DNA of 64,000 nucleotides, taken from Phyllobacterium myrsinacearum (GTDB taxonomy: Bacteria; Pseudomonadota; Alphaproteobacteria; Rhizobiales; Rhizobiaceae). The stretch covers positions 124,001 through 188,000 of the forward strand of contig NZ_JACGXN010000009.1 of NCBI RefSeq assembly GCF_014138285.1, read 5' to 3'. Under the pieces are notes generated by a model, which was given only the letters and a program-made list of their open reading frames with translations, did not search any database and was not told where the DNA came from. The position numbers and the translations under genes were made by a program. Every line of letters starts with the position of its first letter. Position 1 is the stretch's first letter. Below are positions 33,833 to 42,897 of the stretch, piece by piece.

Positions 33833-34866
33833 CAGCTTCTATTCTCGTAAGGGACGGATATATCGATCTTTTTCTCCATCCACGCCGGGACGGGCAGATC
33901 CTTGGAACGCAGGAATTCGGGATTGAACATCTTTGACTGGTAGCGATTGCCGTAGTCGCAGAGGATCGTGACGATGGTATGGCCTGGACCGAGATCGCGC
34001 GCCAGCCGGATCGCGCCGGCAATGTTGATGCCGGACGAACCGCCAAGGCAAAGCCCCTCTTCCGTCACGAGATCAAACACCACATCCAGCGCTTCCGCAT
34101 CGGGTATCTGATAGGAGAAGTCAGGGGTAAAACCTTCCAGATTGGCTGTCACGCGGCCCTGCCCGATACCCTCTGTAATCGAACTGCCGTCAGCCTTGAA
34201 TTCGCCTGTCGTATAGTAGGAATAAAGTGCTGCCCCCAGCGGATCAGCAAGACCAATCTTGATATCATCATTGCGGGCCTTAAGCCCGGCTGCTGTTCCT
34301 GCAAGCGTTCCGCCGGAGCCAACGGCACAGATGAAGCCGTCCACTTTGCCATTTGTATCGCGCCAGATTTCCAGCGCTGTGGTTTCCACGTGCGCCAAGC
34401 GGTTGGCAACGTTATCAAACTGGTTGGCCCAGATTGCTCCGTTCGGCTCGGTCCTTGCCATCTGCTCGGCCAGACGTCCAGAGACTTTCACATAATTGTC
34501 GGGGTTCTTGTAGGGAACTGCCGGCACTTCAACCAATTCGGCACCGAGCAGACGCAGCGCATCCTTCTTTTCCTGGCTTTGAGTCTCAGGGATAACGATG
34601 ACCGTACGATAGCCCAGGGTCTTGGCGACCATGGTCAGGCCAATACCGGTATTGCCCGCTGTTCCCTCGACGATGACGCCACCCGGACGCAACAGGCCGC
34701 GGTTTTCCGCATCACGGATGATATAGAGCGCCGCCCTGTCCTTGACCGACTGCCCCGGGTTCAGAAATTCGGCCTTGCCGTAAATATCGCATTCGGTCAA
34801 AGCCGATGCCTTGCTCAGGCGGATAAGCGGCGTGTTTCCGATAGCGTCGATCACTGAATTCAACAT
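33832..34866 (-). CDS. cysK: Cysteine synthase-type PLP enzyme
   Basis: 344-residue fold-type II PLP enzyme, first gene of the operon. Lys42 in NPGQSVKDRAAL is the PLP lysine, and GTAGNTGIGL is the substrate (asparagine) loop. VGSGGTLAGTAAGL binds the PLP phosphate and LGGSSGINIAGA follows. It should make cysteine from O-acetylserine and sulfide. It is longer than E. coli CysK, with an insertion after the third motif (LEGFTPDFSY), so a related activity such as cystathionine or S-sulfocysteine formation is possible. ATG at 34866. Confidence 0.85.
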   Translation of the reverse strand: MLNSVIDAIGNTPLIRLSKASALTECDIYGKAEFLNPGQSVKDRAALYIIRDAENRGLLRPGGVIVEGTAGNTGIGLTMVAKTLGYRTVIVIPETQSQEKKDALRLLGAELVEVPAVPYKNPDNYVKVSGRLAEQMARTEPNGAIWANQFDNVANRLAHVETTALEIWRDTNGKVDGFICAVGSGGTLAGTAAGLKARNDDIKIGLADPLGAALYSYYTTGEFKADGSSITEGIGQGRVTANLEGFTPDFSYQIPDAEALDVVFDLVTEEGLCLGGSSGINIAGAIRLARDLGPGHTIVTILCDYGNRYQSKMFNPEFLRSKDLPVPAWMEKKIDISVPYENRS

Positions 34867-35001
34867 GGGCCAAGTCCTCATTCTGCTTGGCCTGAACCTA
34901 TTTGCCCGCCGCACGCCATTCAAGCACCGAATGGCAGAAAGTCATGAAAATGCAGGTCTTTATTTCCGGGTAATCCCGCAAGACAGCGGATCGCAGCAAA
35001 C

Positions 35002-35033
35002 AAAAAGGCCGCCGATACATCGTACCGGCGGCC
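35002..35033 (-). terminator. Terminator of the RNA helicase gene
   Basis: Stem GGCCGCCG / CGGCGGCC with a ten-base loop; the five A residues on its left are a T-tract on the minus strand, 24 bases after the helicase stop. Confidence 0.88.
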
Positions 35034-35056
35034 TGATTGGTTACCCGTAACGGGGC

Positions 35057-36424
35057 TTACGCGGCCTTGGCGCCAAAGCTCTTGCGCTTGTTGCGGCGGA
35101 ACGGACGCTTCTGCTCAGGCGAACCGCCATCATTGCTCCAGACCTTCTCGCCACGTGCTTCACGCGGCTTGCCGGCGCCCTGACCGCGATGCGGCTTCTT
35201 GGCCGGTGCGCCATTGCCACCTTCGCGGCGGGCTGGACGCTGGTCGTTGCTGGCAACGCGTGCCGGCAGGCTCGACAGATCAATCGGCGAATCGGCCATT
35301 GGCAGACGCATGCGCGTGACGCGCTCGACAGCCTTGAACTTTGAAGCTTCTTCAGCCGGATCGTACAGGGTGATCGCATTGCCCGAAGCGCCGTTACGGC
35401 CAGTACGGCCAATACGGTGCACGTAGCTTTCCGGTTCATCCGGCAGGTCGAAATTGATCACGTGACTGATGCCGACGACATCGATGCCGCGAGCGGCGAT
35501 ATCGGTTGCAACGAGAACGCGGACCGAACCGTCCTTGAAGCCGTTAAGCGCGCGCTGGCGGGCATTCTGTGACTTGTTGCCATGAATGGCAGCCACGTCA
35601 TAACCGTCCTTTTCCAGAACGCGGGTAACTGCATCCGCGCCATGCTTGGTGCGGGTAAAGACGATAACCGAAGACAGCGTTGCGTCCTTCAGCATGGCCG
35701 AAAGAACCTGCTTCTTCTGCTTGGTCGGGATCATGTGCACGACCTGCTTGATTTCAGCAGCCGTGGTACCCTGCGGTGCCACTTCCACGCGGATGGGATT
35801 GCGCAGCAGGCTTTCAGCCAGCGTTGCAACTTCCTTTGGCATGGTTGCAGAGAACAGCGCGGTCTGACGATCGCGGTGCGTACCCTTGGCGATGCGCTTC
35901 ACATCGTTGATGAAGCCCATGTCGAGCATACGGTCGGCTTCGTCGAGGACGAGCCAGCGTGTCTCGGACAGATCAATGCGGTTGTCGCGCACGAGATCGG
36001 TCAAGCGGCCGGGTGTGGCGATGAGAACATCAACGCCGCCCTGCATCTTGTTGATCTGTGCCACGCGCGATACGCCGCCGAGCACGAGCGCGGTCGAGAT
36101 GTGTGCGCCCTTGGACAGCATGCGGACCGTTTCTTCGATCTGCACGGCCAATTCGCGGGTTGGAGCGAGAATCAGCGCACGGGCGGTCTTGCCCTTACGC
36201 TTGTCGCCGATGGTCAGGATCTTCTGCAGGATCGGCAGGCTGAAAGCCGCCGTCTTGCCGGAGCCCGTCTGGGCAATGCCAAGAATATCCTGGCCTGCGA
36301 GCTGTGCCGGGATCGCCTGTTCCTGGATCGGCTTGGGAGTAGCCATTCCAGCTGCCTCGACTGCTTTGAGCAGGATGGCATTCAGACCCATGGCAGCAAA
36401 GCCATTCTTTTCAATATTTTCCAA
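35057..36424 (-). CDS. DEAD-box ATP-dependent RNA helicase (RhlE-type)
   Basis: 455-residue RNA helicase. Motifs in order: Q motif (KPIQEQAIP), Walker A AQTGSGKT (51-58), PTRELA, TPGR, DEAD (161-164), SAT (192-194), and in the second RecA domain VFTRTKHGAD, TDIAARGID and YVHRIGRTGRNG. The basic, Gly/Arg/Lys-rich tail from about residue 385 binds RNA non-specifically. The start is a TTG at 36424 with AGAAG upstream; an ATG at 36391 also fits the family. It is expected to act in rRNA or mRNA remodelling, often in the cold. Confidence 0.9.
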   Translation of the reverse strand: MENIEKNGFAAMGLNAILLKAVEAAGMATPKPIQEQAIPAQLAGQDILGIAQTGSGKTAAFSLPILQKILTIGDKRKGKTARALILAPTRELAVQIEETVRMLSKGAHISTALVLGGVSRVAQINKMQGGVDVLIATPGRLTDLVRDNRIDLSETRWLVLDEADRMLDMGFINDVKRIAKGTHRDRQTALFSATMPKEVATLAESLLRNPIRVEVAPQGTTAAEIKQVVHMIPTKQKKQVLSAMLKDATLSSVIVFTRTKHGADAVTRVLEKDGYDVAAIHGNKSQNARQRALNGFKDGSVRVLVATDIAARGIDVVGISHVINFDLPDEPESYVHRIGRTGRNGASGNAITLYDPAEEASKFKAVERVTRMRLPMADSPIDLSSLPARVASNDQRPARREGGNGAPAKKPHRGQGAGKPREARGEKVWSNDGGSPEQKRPFRRNKRKSFGAKAA

Positions 36425-36724
36425 TTCAATCTTCTTTCATTGGCCAAGCGTGACGGGAAATCACGGGCCATAAACACACCACAGGGCGCAACCTGCGTGT
36501 AACTTATTCGGGATGAACGACGAGACGCGGGGAACCAGAAGATTCCATGCGACTTGCGCAGCCGTGCCTGTGACAGTGTGCCAACAGGACTTAGACGCCA
36601 CGAAGTCCGCAATCGGAAGACCGGAGTGTCCGGTCCAAGCGCCTGACTGGCATATGGGCTCTCCCGGACAAAAAAGCAAACGATTTTATTGTGCGGCGCA
36701 AAATAGCGCTTTCGATGAAACGAT
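36425..36724. other. Upstream region of the RNA helicase gene
   Basis: 300 bases without a convincing gene. It holds a perfect 17-base palindrome, GACCGGA-gtg-TCCGGTC (36619-36635), about 195 bases before the helicase start, possibly an operator or a hairpin in a long leader. Leaders of cold-induced helicases are often long, which may apply here. Confidence 0.45.
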
Positions 36725-37924
36725 TCATCCGGCCAGATTCAACGGCTCCTCCGGTCGTCCCTCGGTCAGACTGCCACTATACAGCGCGGCAATGAGATCG
36801 GATTGCGTGACCATGCCCACAAGTTTCTCATTGTCATCAGCCACGGGCAAATGGTGCAGCCCCCTGTCCGCCATGGCTGGCACCAGATCCGTTACCAGTG
36901 TTTGCGGGCGGACAAACTGAACTTCACTGGTCATGATGTCGGCAACGGTGCGATGCTTCAGGCGATCCAGCTTGACAGCGCGCCGCAGGCGGCGCGCCAG
37001 ACCTATACGCAGGTCACCATCACGATCCCAGTTGGCATTTTCCACGAAGTCGGTCTGGGTGACGATGCCGATGATGTTGCGGTGGGCATTCACGACAGGC
37101 AATGCCTTGATACGGTGCTTGACCAGCAACGCCCATGCAAGATGCAGCGGCGTATCAGCCTTCACGGTTGCGAGGTCGGTGGACATGATCTGTTCGCAGC
37201 GCACCTCGCCGAAGCGGCGGCGATAGGCCTGCATCTCTGTTTTGTGCAGGATGGCATCGAGATCATCCGGGCTGATGTTGAGCACTTCGTCATATTGACG
37301 AAGCACCATATCGAGATCCGCAGGGGTAAAACCGATCCGGCGTGTCGGCAACGCATCAGCTGTTTTGTGCACATTGGTAACAGGCACGGCCACGATATGC
37401 GGATAGCGGCGGCCTGTCAGATTGTTATAGACAAGCGCCGCCACAAGCAGCAGCAGCGAGTTGAGCCCGACCGGCCAGAGGACGAAACCGTAACCGAGAT
37501 TGTGTACGACCGGGCCACCAAGCACAGCAGTCAAGGCGACGGCACCACTTGGCGGATGCAGCGAGCGGGTGAGCATCATGGCGAGAATAGCCAGCGAAAC
37601 GCCAACAGCTGACGCGATGACAAGGTCCGGAATCCATAGGGCACATGTCACGCCAATGACCGCAGCAATCGTGTTGCCAACAATAATGGACCAGGGCTGG
37701 GCCAGCGGGCTGGAGGGAACGGCAAACAGCAGAACAGCTGACGCGCCCATCGGCGCAATCAGCAGCGGCACCGCCGTTGTCGCACCAAGCGCCGCCTCGC
37801 TGACGACACCGGTGATGAACACCGCCAGCAGCGCACCAAAACAGGCACGCAGGCGCTCCATGGTGCTGACCGGCGCCAGCGCGGGCAGGAATCGCTTCAG
37901 ATTGGACAGGATTGCTTTCATCAT
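36725..37924 (-). CDS. HPP-family membrane protein with paired CBS domains
   Basis: 399-residue inner-membrane protein. Residues about 20-180 form the HPP domain of four to five helices, with the name-giving SLHPPSGAVALTAVLGG segment. The cytoplasmic C-terminal half has two CBS modules (IMSTDLATVKADTPL and IMTSEVQFVRPQTLV) that bind adenosyl ligands. HPP proteins have been linked to nitrite transport in plants and cyanobacteria; in bacteria the cargo is unproven. The ATG at 37924 follows GAGAACGC; the open frame extends further to 38275 but lacks support. Confidence 0.83.
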   Translation of the reverse strand: MMKAILSNLKRFLPALAPVSTMERLRACFGALLAVFITGVVSEAALGATTAVPLLIAPMGASAVLLFAVPSSPLAQPWSIIVGNTIAAVIGVTCALWIPDLVIASAVGVSLAILAMMLTRSLHPPSGAVALTAVLGGPVVHNLGYGFVLWPVGLNSLLLLVAALVYNNLTGRRYPHIVAVPVTNVHKTADALPTRRIGFTPADLDMVLRQYDEVLNISPDDLDAILHKTEMQAYRRRFGEVRCEQIMSTDLATVKADTPLHLAWALLVKHRIKALPVVNAHRNIIGIVTQTDFVENANWDRDGDLRIGLARRLRRAVKLDRLKHRTVADIMTSEVQFVRPQTLVTDLVPAMADRGLHHLPVADDNEKLVGMVTQSDLIAALYSGSLTEGRPEEPLNLAG

Positions 37925-38040
37925 GCGTTCTCGACGTTGCGCTGAAGCGCATACCGCTTGCCGCACAGACTGGCAAAGAATGAATTGCTCGGAATCAACG
38001 AATAACCAGAAAAATAATCCTGCCTTTCTGATGAGTCCAG

Positions 38041-38904
38041 CTATCTGGCGAACCGCTTGGCGCCTGCCACGCACAGAATTACAGCCACTGTCACCAGGAT
38101 CATCGACCATCCTACGGTCTCGTGAAGAAGTGTTGCCGCGAGTACCAGTCCGAAGAATGGCTGCAGCAGCTGCAACTGCCCCACAGCGGCGATACCGCCC
38201 TGTGCCAGTCCGCGATACCAGAAGATAAAGCCGATCAGCATTGAAAACAGGGAGACATAGCCAAGGCCCAGCCATGCGCCCTGCCCGATCACGCCCCAGT
38301 CATGCGGCATGACGTAGAGAGTCAGCGGCAACATCAGCGGCAGCGACAGAACCAGCGCCCAGGAGATGACCTGCCAGCCGCCGAGTTTGCGTGAAAGCTG
38401 CGCACCTTCCGCATAACCAAGGCCGCAGACGATGATCGCGGCAAGCATCAGGAGATCACCGGCTGGCGAGGCAGCGATGCCCTGATAAACCGCGAAGCCG
38501 ACAACACACAGGCTGCCCAGACAGGAAAAAATCCAGAACGCCGGACGCGGACGTTCACCGCCCCGCAAGACACCGAAGATCGCCGTCGACAATGGCAGCA
38601 GACCGATGAACACAATGGAATGCGCTGACGTGACATGACGCAGCGCCAGCGCCGTCAACAGGGGAAAGCCAACCACAACCCCCATTGCCACAATGAACAG
38701 TGACATCAGGTCCGTCTTCGCCGGGCGTTTTTCACGGAAAACCAGCAGCATCGCCAGTCCGAGGAGTGCAGCTATGCTGGCGCGGGCAACCGTCAGAAAT
38801 ACCGGATCAAAATCGCTAACGGCCACACGGGTGGCCGGAAGCGAACCGCTGAAAATCAGCATTCCGACAAATCCGTTGATCCAGCCGCTCGTCATCTTGT
38901 CCAT
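38041..38904 (-). CDS. EamA/DMT-family exporter
   Basis: 287-residue inner-membrane protein with ten hydrophobic helices in two EamA repeats. The first has FSGSLPATRVAVSDFDPVFLTVARASIAA and the second has GYVSLFSMLIGFIFWYRGLA. GAGG lies nine bases before the ATG at 38904. It is divergent from a MocR regulator, a layout common for exporters of amino acids or vitamins. The substrate is unknown; pyridoxal or amino-acid analogues are a guess from the regulator. Confidence 0.86.
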   Translation of the reverse strand: MDKMTSGWINGFVGMLIFSGSLPATRVAVSDFDPVFLTVARASIAALLGLAMLLVFREKRPAKTDLMSLFIVAMGVVVGFPLLTALALRHVTSAHSIVFIGLLPLSTAIFGVLRGGERPRPAFWIFSCLGSLCVVGFAVYQGIAASPAGDLLMLAAIIVCGLGYAEGAQLSRKLGGWQVISWALVLSLPLMLPLTLYVMPHDWGVIGQGAWLGLGYVSLFSMLIGFIFWYRGLAQGGIAAVGQLQLLQPFFGLVLAATLLHETVGWSMILVTVAVILCVAGAKRFAR

Positions 38905-38938
38905 TGTCGTACCTCGTTTGCCCAAAGCTCTTCGTCCA

Positions 38939-38961
38939 GACAGATTCTGTTCGGACAGATT
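38939..38961. promoter_or_regulatory. Direct repeat, likely MocR binding site
   Basis: GACAGATT occurs at 38939-38946 and 38954-38961, 15 bases apart, between the divergent exporter and MocR genes. A further CGGTA...TACCG dyad lies at about 39001-39018. MocR proteins bind such paired direct repeats. Confidence 0.45.
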
Positions 38962-39049
38962 GTCTTGGGTATCAGCCCGTGGTCATGGATTTTCCAGAGA
39001 CGGTACAGTACAATACCGACAAACTGTCATGGGATAGTGAGCAGTACAG

Positions 39050-40453
39050 ATGGATGAAAAGAGCGAGATTGCCGGACGCGACGCAACGCTTGTCGAACAG
39101 GTGATGCAGGCGATTCGCCAACGGATTGCCGGACGCACACTTGGCCCGGGTGCACGTCTGCCTTCGATCCGCAGCTTTGCCGCGACCATGCAGGTGTCCA
39201 AATCGACCATTGTGGAAGCCTACGACCGGCTGGCCGCGGACGGAACCATCCAGTCGCGCCGGGGTTCCGGCTTCTATGTGGCGGGTCATATTGCACCGTT
39301 GTCGCTGGCGGAAATCGGGCCGCGACTGGATCACGCCATCAACCCGCTGTGGGTATCACGTCTGTCACTGGAGGCTGATGACGATATGCCCAAGCCCGGA
39401 TGCGGCTGGCTGCCGCCGTCCTGGATGCCGGAGCCGGGTGTACGCCGTGCCCTGCGGACACTCGCCCGCGCCGATGATGCGCTGCTGACCGACTATGCCC
39501 AGCCACTGGGACTGAAACCGCTGCGCCAGCTTCTGTCGCGCCGCATGGCTGAACATGGGATCGAGGCGGCTGCCGACCAGATCATGATCACCGAATCCGG
39601 CACGCAGGCGATTGATCTGCTGTGCCGCTTCCTGATCGAACCGGGTGATGCGGTCATTGTTGACGATCCCTGCTATTTCAATTTCCATGCATTGTTGCGT
39701 GCGCACCGGGTCAAGATCATCAGCGTGCCTTACACCCCGAATGGACCTGATCTCGATCGTTTTGCCGAAGCTTTGGCAGACCATCGCCCTCGCCTGTACA
39801 TCACCAACTCCGCCCTCCACAATCCAACCGGTGCGGTGCTCTCGCCTGTTACGGCCCACCGCCTGCTCAAACTTGCGGAACAGTACGACCTCACCATCAT
39901 CGAGGACGACATTTTCGCCGATTTCGAGCATGAACCAGCGCCTCGTCTTGCGGCGTTTGACGGGCTGGAGCGTGTTGTTCACATGGGCAGCTTTTCCAAA
40001 TCCCTTTCAGCGTCCGTGCGCTGCGGTTTCCTCGCCGCCCGCCGCGACTGGATCGATGGTCTGGTTGATCTGCGCATAGCCACCTCATTTGGGGGTGGAC
40101 GCCTGTCATCCGAACTCATTCTGCTCATGCTGATGGATGGAACGTACCGTAAGCATATGGATCATCTGCGCGCACGTCTCGCTCACGCGATGGGCGAAAC
40201 CGCTACCAAACTCAAAACGCTTGGCGTGACACCCTGGATTGAACCGCGTGGCGGCATGTTTCTCTGGTGCAAGCTGCCTGAAGGTATCGATGCAGCAAAA
40301 GTCGCCCGGACAGGACTGCAGGAGAGAATCGTTTTTGCGCCTGGCAATGTGTTCAGCCAAACCCTGTCAGCAAACAATTATATGCGTTTCAACGTGGCTC
40401 AATGTGCAGACCCCCGCATTTTCCGGGTGCTGGAAACGGCATTAGATAGCTGA
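39050..40453 (+). CDS. MocR-type regulator (GntR-aminotransferase fusion)
   Basis: 467-residue regulator made of an N-terminal GntR winged helix (about 10-80; GARLPSIRSFAATMQVSKSTI) and a fold-type I aminotransferase domain. The PLP lysine is Lys317 in GSFSKSLSA, and DDPCYFNF and HNPTGAVLS are conserved. MocR proteins sense PLP or amino acids and typically regulate neighbouring genes. It is divergent from the DMT exporter. Its end overlaps the convergent DUF1697 gene by 12 bases. Confidence 0.92.
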   Translation: MDEKSEIAGRDATLVEQVMQAIRQRIAGRTLGPGARLPSIRSFAATMQVSKSTIVEAYDRLAADGTIQSRRGSGFYVAGHIAPLSLAEIGPRLDHAINPLWVSRLSLEADDDMPKPGCGWLPPSWMPEPGVRRALRTLARADDALLTDYAQPLGLKPLRQLLSRRMAEHGIEAAADQIMITESGTQAIDLLCRFLIEPGDAVIVDDPCYFNFHALLRAHRVKIISVPYTPNGPDLDRFAEALADHRPRLYITNSALHNPTGAVLSPVTAHRLLKLAEQYDLTIIEDDIFADFEHEPAPRLAAFDGLERVVHMGSFSKSLSASVRCGFLAARRDWIDGLVDLRIATSFGGGRLSSELILLMLMDGTYRKHMDHLRARLAHAMGETATKLKTLGVTPWIEPRGGMFLWCKLPEGIDAAKVARTGLQERIVFAPGNVFSQTLSANNYMRFNVAQCADPRIFRVLETALDS

Positions 40454-40978
40454 GAGCATACCCTGCAGGGTTGAGACAGTCCGCCAGTTGCGCGATGTCA
40501 GCGGCACTTTCAGCACCTTGTCCAGCGCTTCCGCCAGTTTCGAGGTGCCGAAGCCCTCTGGCGTATAGAGATAGAGCACCCGGTTACGCACTGTAAATTC
40601 TTCCGTATCGTTGGCCTTTTTGGCCAGCTCCATCAGCGCCATATCGGTCGGATCATCATCCATGATGACGGCGTGCAGGCTTTTCGGATCATCCAACGCC
40701 TGCGGATAGGCATTCCTGGCAATCATCTGGTCCCATTCGGCTGCCGTGCGGATCGTGACACGCGATGGAAAGCCGAACGTACGGGGAAACAGCTCCGTGA
40801 TCGTTTCGGCAACACGGCGCGCCGTCTGATCGGATGTCAAAATCACATTGCCGCTTTGTACGTAAGTCCTGACATTTTCAAACCCGGCTACGCCCAGTAT
40901 CGTGCGCAATGTTTCCATTTTGACGATCTTGTTGCCGCCCACATTGATGCCTCTGAAAAGCACGACATATTTGGTCAT
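40442..40978 (-). CDS. DUF1697 protein, second of a tandem pair
   Basis: 178-residue DUF1697 protein beginning MTKYVVLFRGINVGGNKIVKM, with the GNVILTSD and YLYTPEGFGTSKLAE motifs of the family. The fold is alpha/beta; no function is established. Its ATG overlaps the stop of the paralogue just upstream (ATGA at 40975-40978). It retains the family N-terminal motif FRGINVGGN in full, unlike its upstream copy. Confidence 0.85.
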   Translation of the reverse strand: MTKYVVLFRGINVGGNKIVKMETLRTILGVAGFENVRTYVQSGNVILTSDQTARRVAETITELFPRTFGFPSRVTIRTAAEWDQMIARNAYPQALDDPKSLHAVIMDDDPTDMALMELAKKANDTEEFTVRNRVLYLYTPEGFGTSKLAEALDKVLKVPLTSRNWRTVSTLQGMLSAI

Positions 40979-41529
40979 GGTGCTCCTTGGTCGACCTGCT
41001 CTGCCAGACGCGCGAGATTTATCACCGTGTTCCAATTGCGAGCCGTTGCTGCGACCTTCAGTGTCGACTCGATTTTGCTGAACAGTTTGGATTCGGAAGC
41101 GCCCTGAGGCGGGTAATAATAGAGCACCTTGCCTGCGACAGCGAACTGTTCCGGTCCGCTGTTCTTGCGCGCCAGTGCTTCGATTGCCGCATTGTCCGGG
41201 TTGCCATCGAGGATGTAAGCGTGGAGTTTGTTGCGTTCGGACGCTGATTCAGGGAATGGATTGTCTGCAATGACCTTTTTCCACGCCGCCTTGCTGACAA
41301 TCATAATGGATTTAGAAAAAGAAAACTTTTCCAGACAGATAGCAGCGATTCTTGCAACGATCTGCTTTGGTGTTCTGTCTGAAACCAGAACCACATTGCC
41401 GGTATTGATATAAGTCACAACCTTCTCGAAACCGTCTGCCAGAAGCGCAGCCTTCAGCGGTTGTACCGGCAGAAGTGTTGCACCGCCGACGCCGCGAAAC
41501 AGTATAATGTAGGTCGTTTTACGCCCCAT
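40975..41529 (-). CDS. DUF1697 protein, first of a tandem pair
   Basis: 184-residue paralogue of the following gene: TTYIILFRGVGGATLLPVQPL, TGNVVLVSDRTPKQI and YYYPPQGASESKLFSK. The N-terminal motif differs (FRGVGGATLLP instead of FRGINVGGN), so ligand binding or activity may have shifted. The start at 41529 (MGRKTTYII) is chosen. The ATGA overlap with its neighbour indicates one transcript and coupled translation. Confidence 0.82.
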   Translation of the reverse strand: MGRKTTYIILFRGVGGATLLPVQPLKAALLADGFEKVVTYINTGNVVLVSDRTPKQIVARIAAICLEKFSFSKSIMIVSKAAWKKVIADNPFPESASERNKLHAYILDGNPDNAAIEALARKNSGPEQFAVAGKVLYYYPPQGASESKLFSKIESTLKVAATARNWNTVINLARLAEQVDQGAP

Positions 41530-41637
41530 GCCACCTTCTAAGCCTGACGCCGGGATTTTCCCCTCACGCCATGCCAACCCATTACCCCTGCGCTGATCTT
41601 TACATCTGGTGGTGGGAACTGCAACCGCTGGATGCGG

Positions 41638-42897
41638 CTAGATAATGAGCCCGGCGATTGTTTCGTTCTCGGTAATATCCTGATAGGCCCAGCCCGCTTC
41701 ATCAAAGCGTTTGAACAACGCGTCGAAATTAGCCTTCTGCTTGGTCTCAATGCCGATCAGCACCGAACCGAAATTGCGTGCCGATTTCTTGAGATATTCA
41801 AAGCGCGCGACATCATCCTCCGGACCGAGCAGATCGAGGAATGAACGCAGAGCACCAGGACGCTGCGGGAAACGGAAAATAAAATACTTCTTCAGCCCTT
41901 CGTAGCGCAGTGAACGTTCCTTGAGTTCCGGCAGGCGTTCAAAATCAAAATTGCTGCCTGATATGACGAGAATAATACGCTTGCCCTTCAGGTCACTCTT
42001 CTTGAAGTCCTTGAGGGCGTCGATGGCAAGTGCACCGGCGGGCTCGACAACGATACCTTCGATGTTCAGCATCTCGATAATAGTCGAGCTCAGGCGGTTT
42101 TCCGGAATCAACATCACAGAATCCGCCGTGAACTCCTTGAGTAGTTTGAAGTTTTCGCGGCCGATCTCGGCAACGGCAGCACCATCGACAAAGTTATCGA
42201 CCGTATCAAGTTTGACGCGTTTTCCCGCTTCCAGACTGCGCTTGAGACTGGGCGCACCGGCGGGCTCGACGAAGCGGAAACGCGTTTCCCAGCCAAGGTC
42301 GGTAAGATACCTCGTTACCCCGGCCGACAGACCACCACCACCCACCGGCAGGATGATCAGGTCGGGCTTGCGCTTGTCTGGAAGCTGCGCCGCGATCTCA
42401 TGCGCAACGGTTGCCTGACCTGTGATGATATCAGCGTGGTCAAAGGGCGGCACCATGACGGCCCCCTTCTCGGCGGCAAAATCCTGCGCCGCTGCGTAGC
42501 ACTGATCGAAAATGTCGCCGACGAGACGGATTTCGATGAACTCGCCGCCGAATGTCCGGGTCTTGTCGATCTTCTGCTGCGGGGTCGTCACCGGCATGAA
42601 AACCACACCATGCTTGCCGAAATGCCGGCAAATAAAGGCAAAGCCTTGCGCATGATTGCCTGCCGAAGCGCAGACGAAGGCTGCATCTTCAGTTTTGTGC
42701 TCGTTCAGATAGTGCGCAATGAAATTGAAGGCACCGCGAATCTTGTAGGAGCGAACCGGCGACAAATCTTCGCGTTTCAGCCAGATCTGCGCGCCATATT
42801 TCTGCGAAAGATAGTGATTGAGTTGCAGCGGCGTTTCCGGGAACAGCGCGCGCATCTTTTCTGTCGCACGGTCCACGGCCTTGATGAATGCAGTCAT
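41638..42897 (-). CDS. ilvA: Threonine ammonia-lyase (threonine deaminase)
   Basis: 419-residue PLP enzyme converting threonine to 2-oxobutanoate, the first step to isoleucine. The PLP lysine is Lys52 in RSYKIRGA; ASAGNHAQG is the phosphate loop region and PVGGGGLSAG is the glycine loop. From about residue 330 a C-terminal domain with FIFRFPQRPGALRSFL resembles the single ACT-like regulatory domain, so feedback control is likely. Its ATG overlaps the ade stop by four bases. Confidence 0.92.
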   Translation of the reverse strand: MTAFIKAVDRATEKMRALFPETPLQLNHYLSQKYGAQIWLKREDLSPVRSYKIRGAFNFIAHYLNEHKTEDAAFVCASAGNHAQGFAFICRHFGKHGVVFMPVTTPQQKIDKTRTFGGEFIEIRLVGDIFDQCYAAAQDFAAEKGAVMVPPFDHADIITGQATVAHEIAAQLPDKRKPDLIILPVGGGGLSAGVTRYLTDLGWETRFRFVEPAGAPSLKRSLEAGKRVKLDTVDNFVDGAAVAEIGRENFKLLKEFTADSVMLIPENRLSSTIIEMLNIEGIVVEPAGALAIDALKDFKKSDLKGKRIILVISGSNFDFERLPELKERSLRYEGLKKYFIFRFPQRPGALRSFLDLLGPEDDVARFEYLKKSARNFGSVLIGIETKQKANFDALFKRFDEAGWAYQDITENETIAGLII

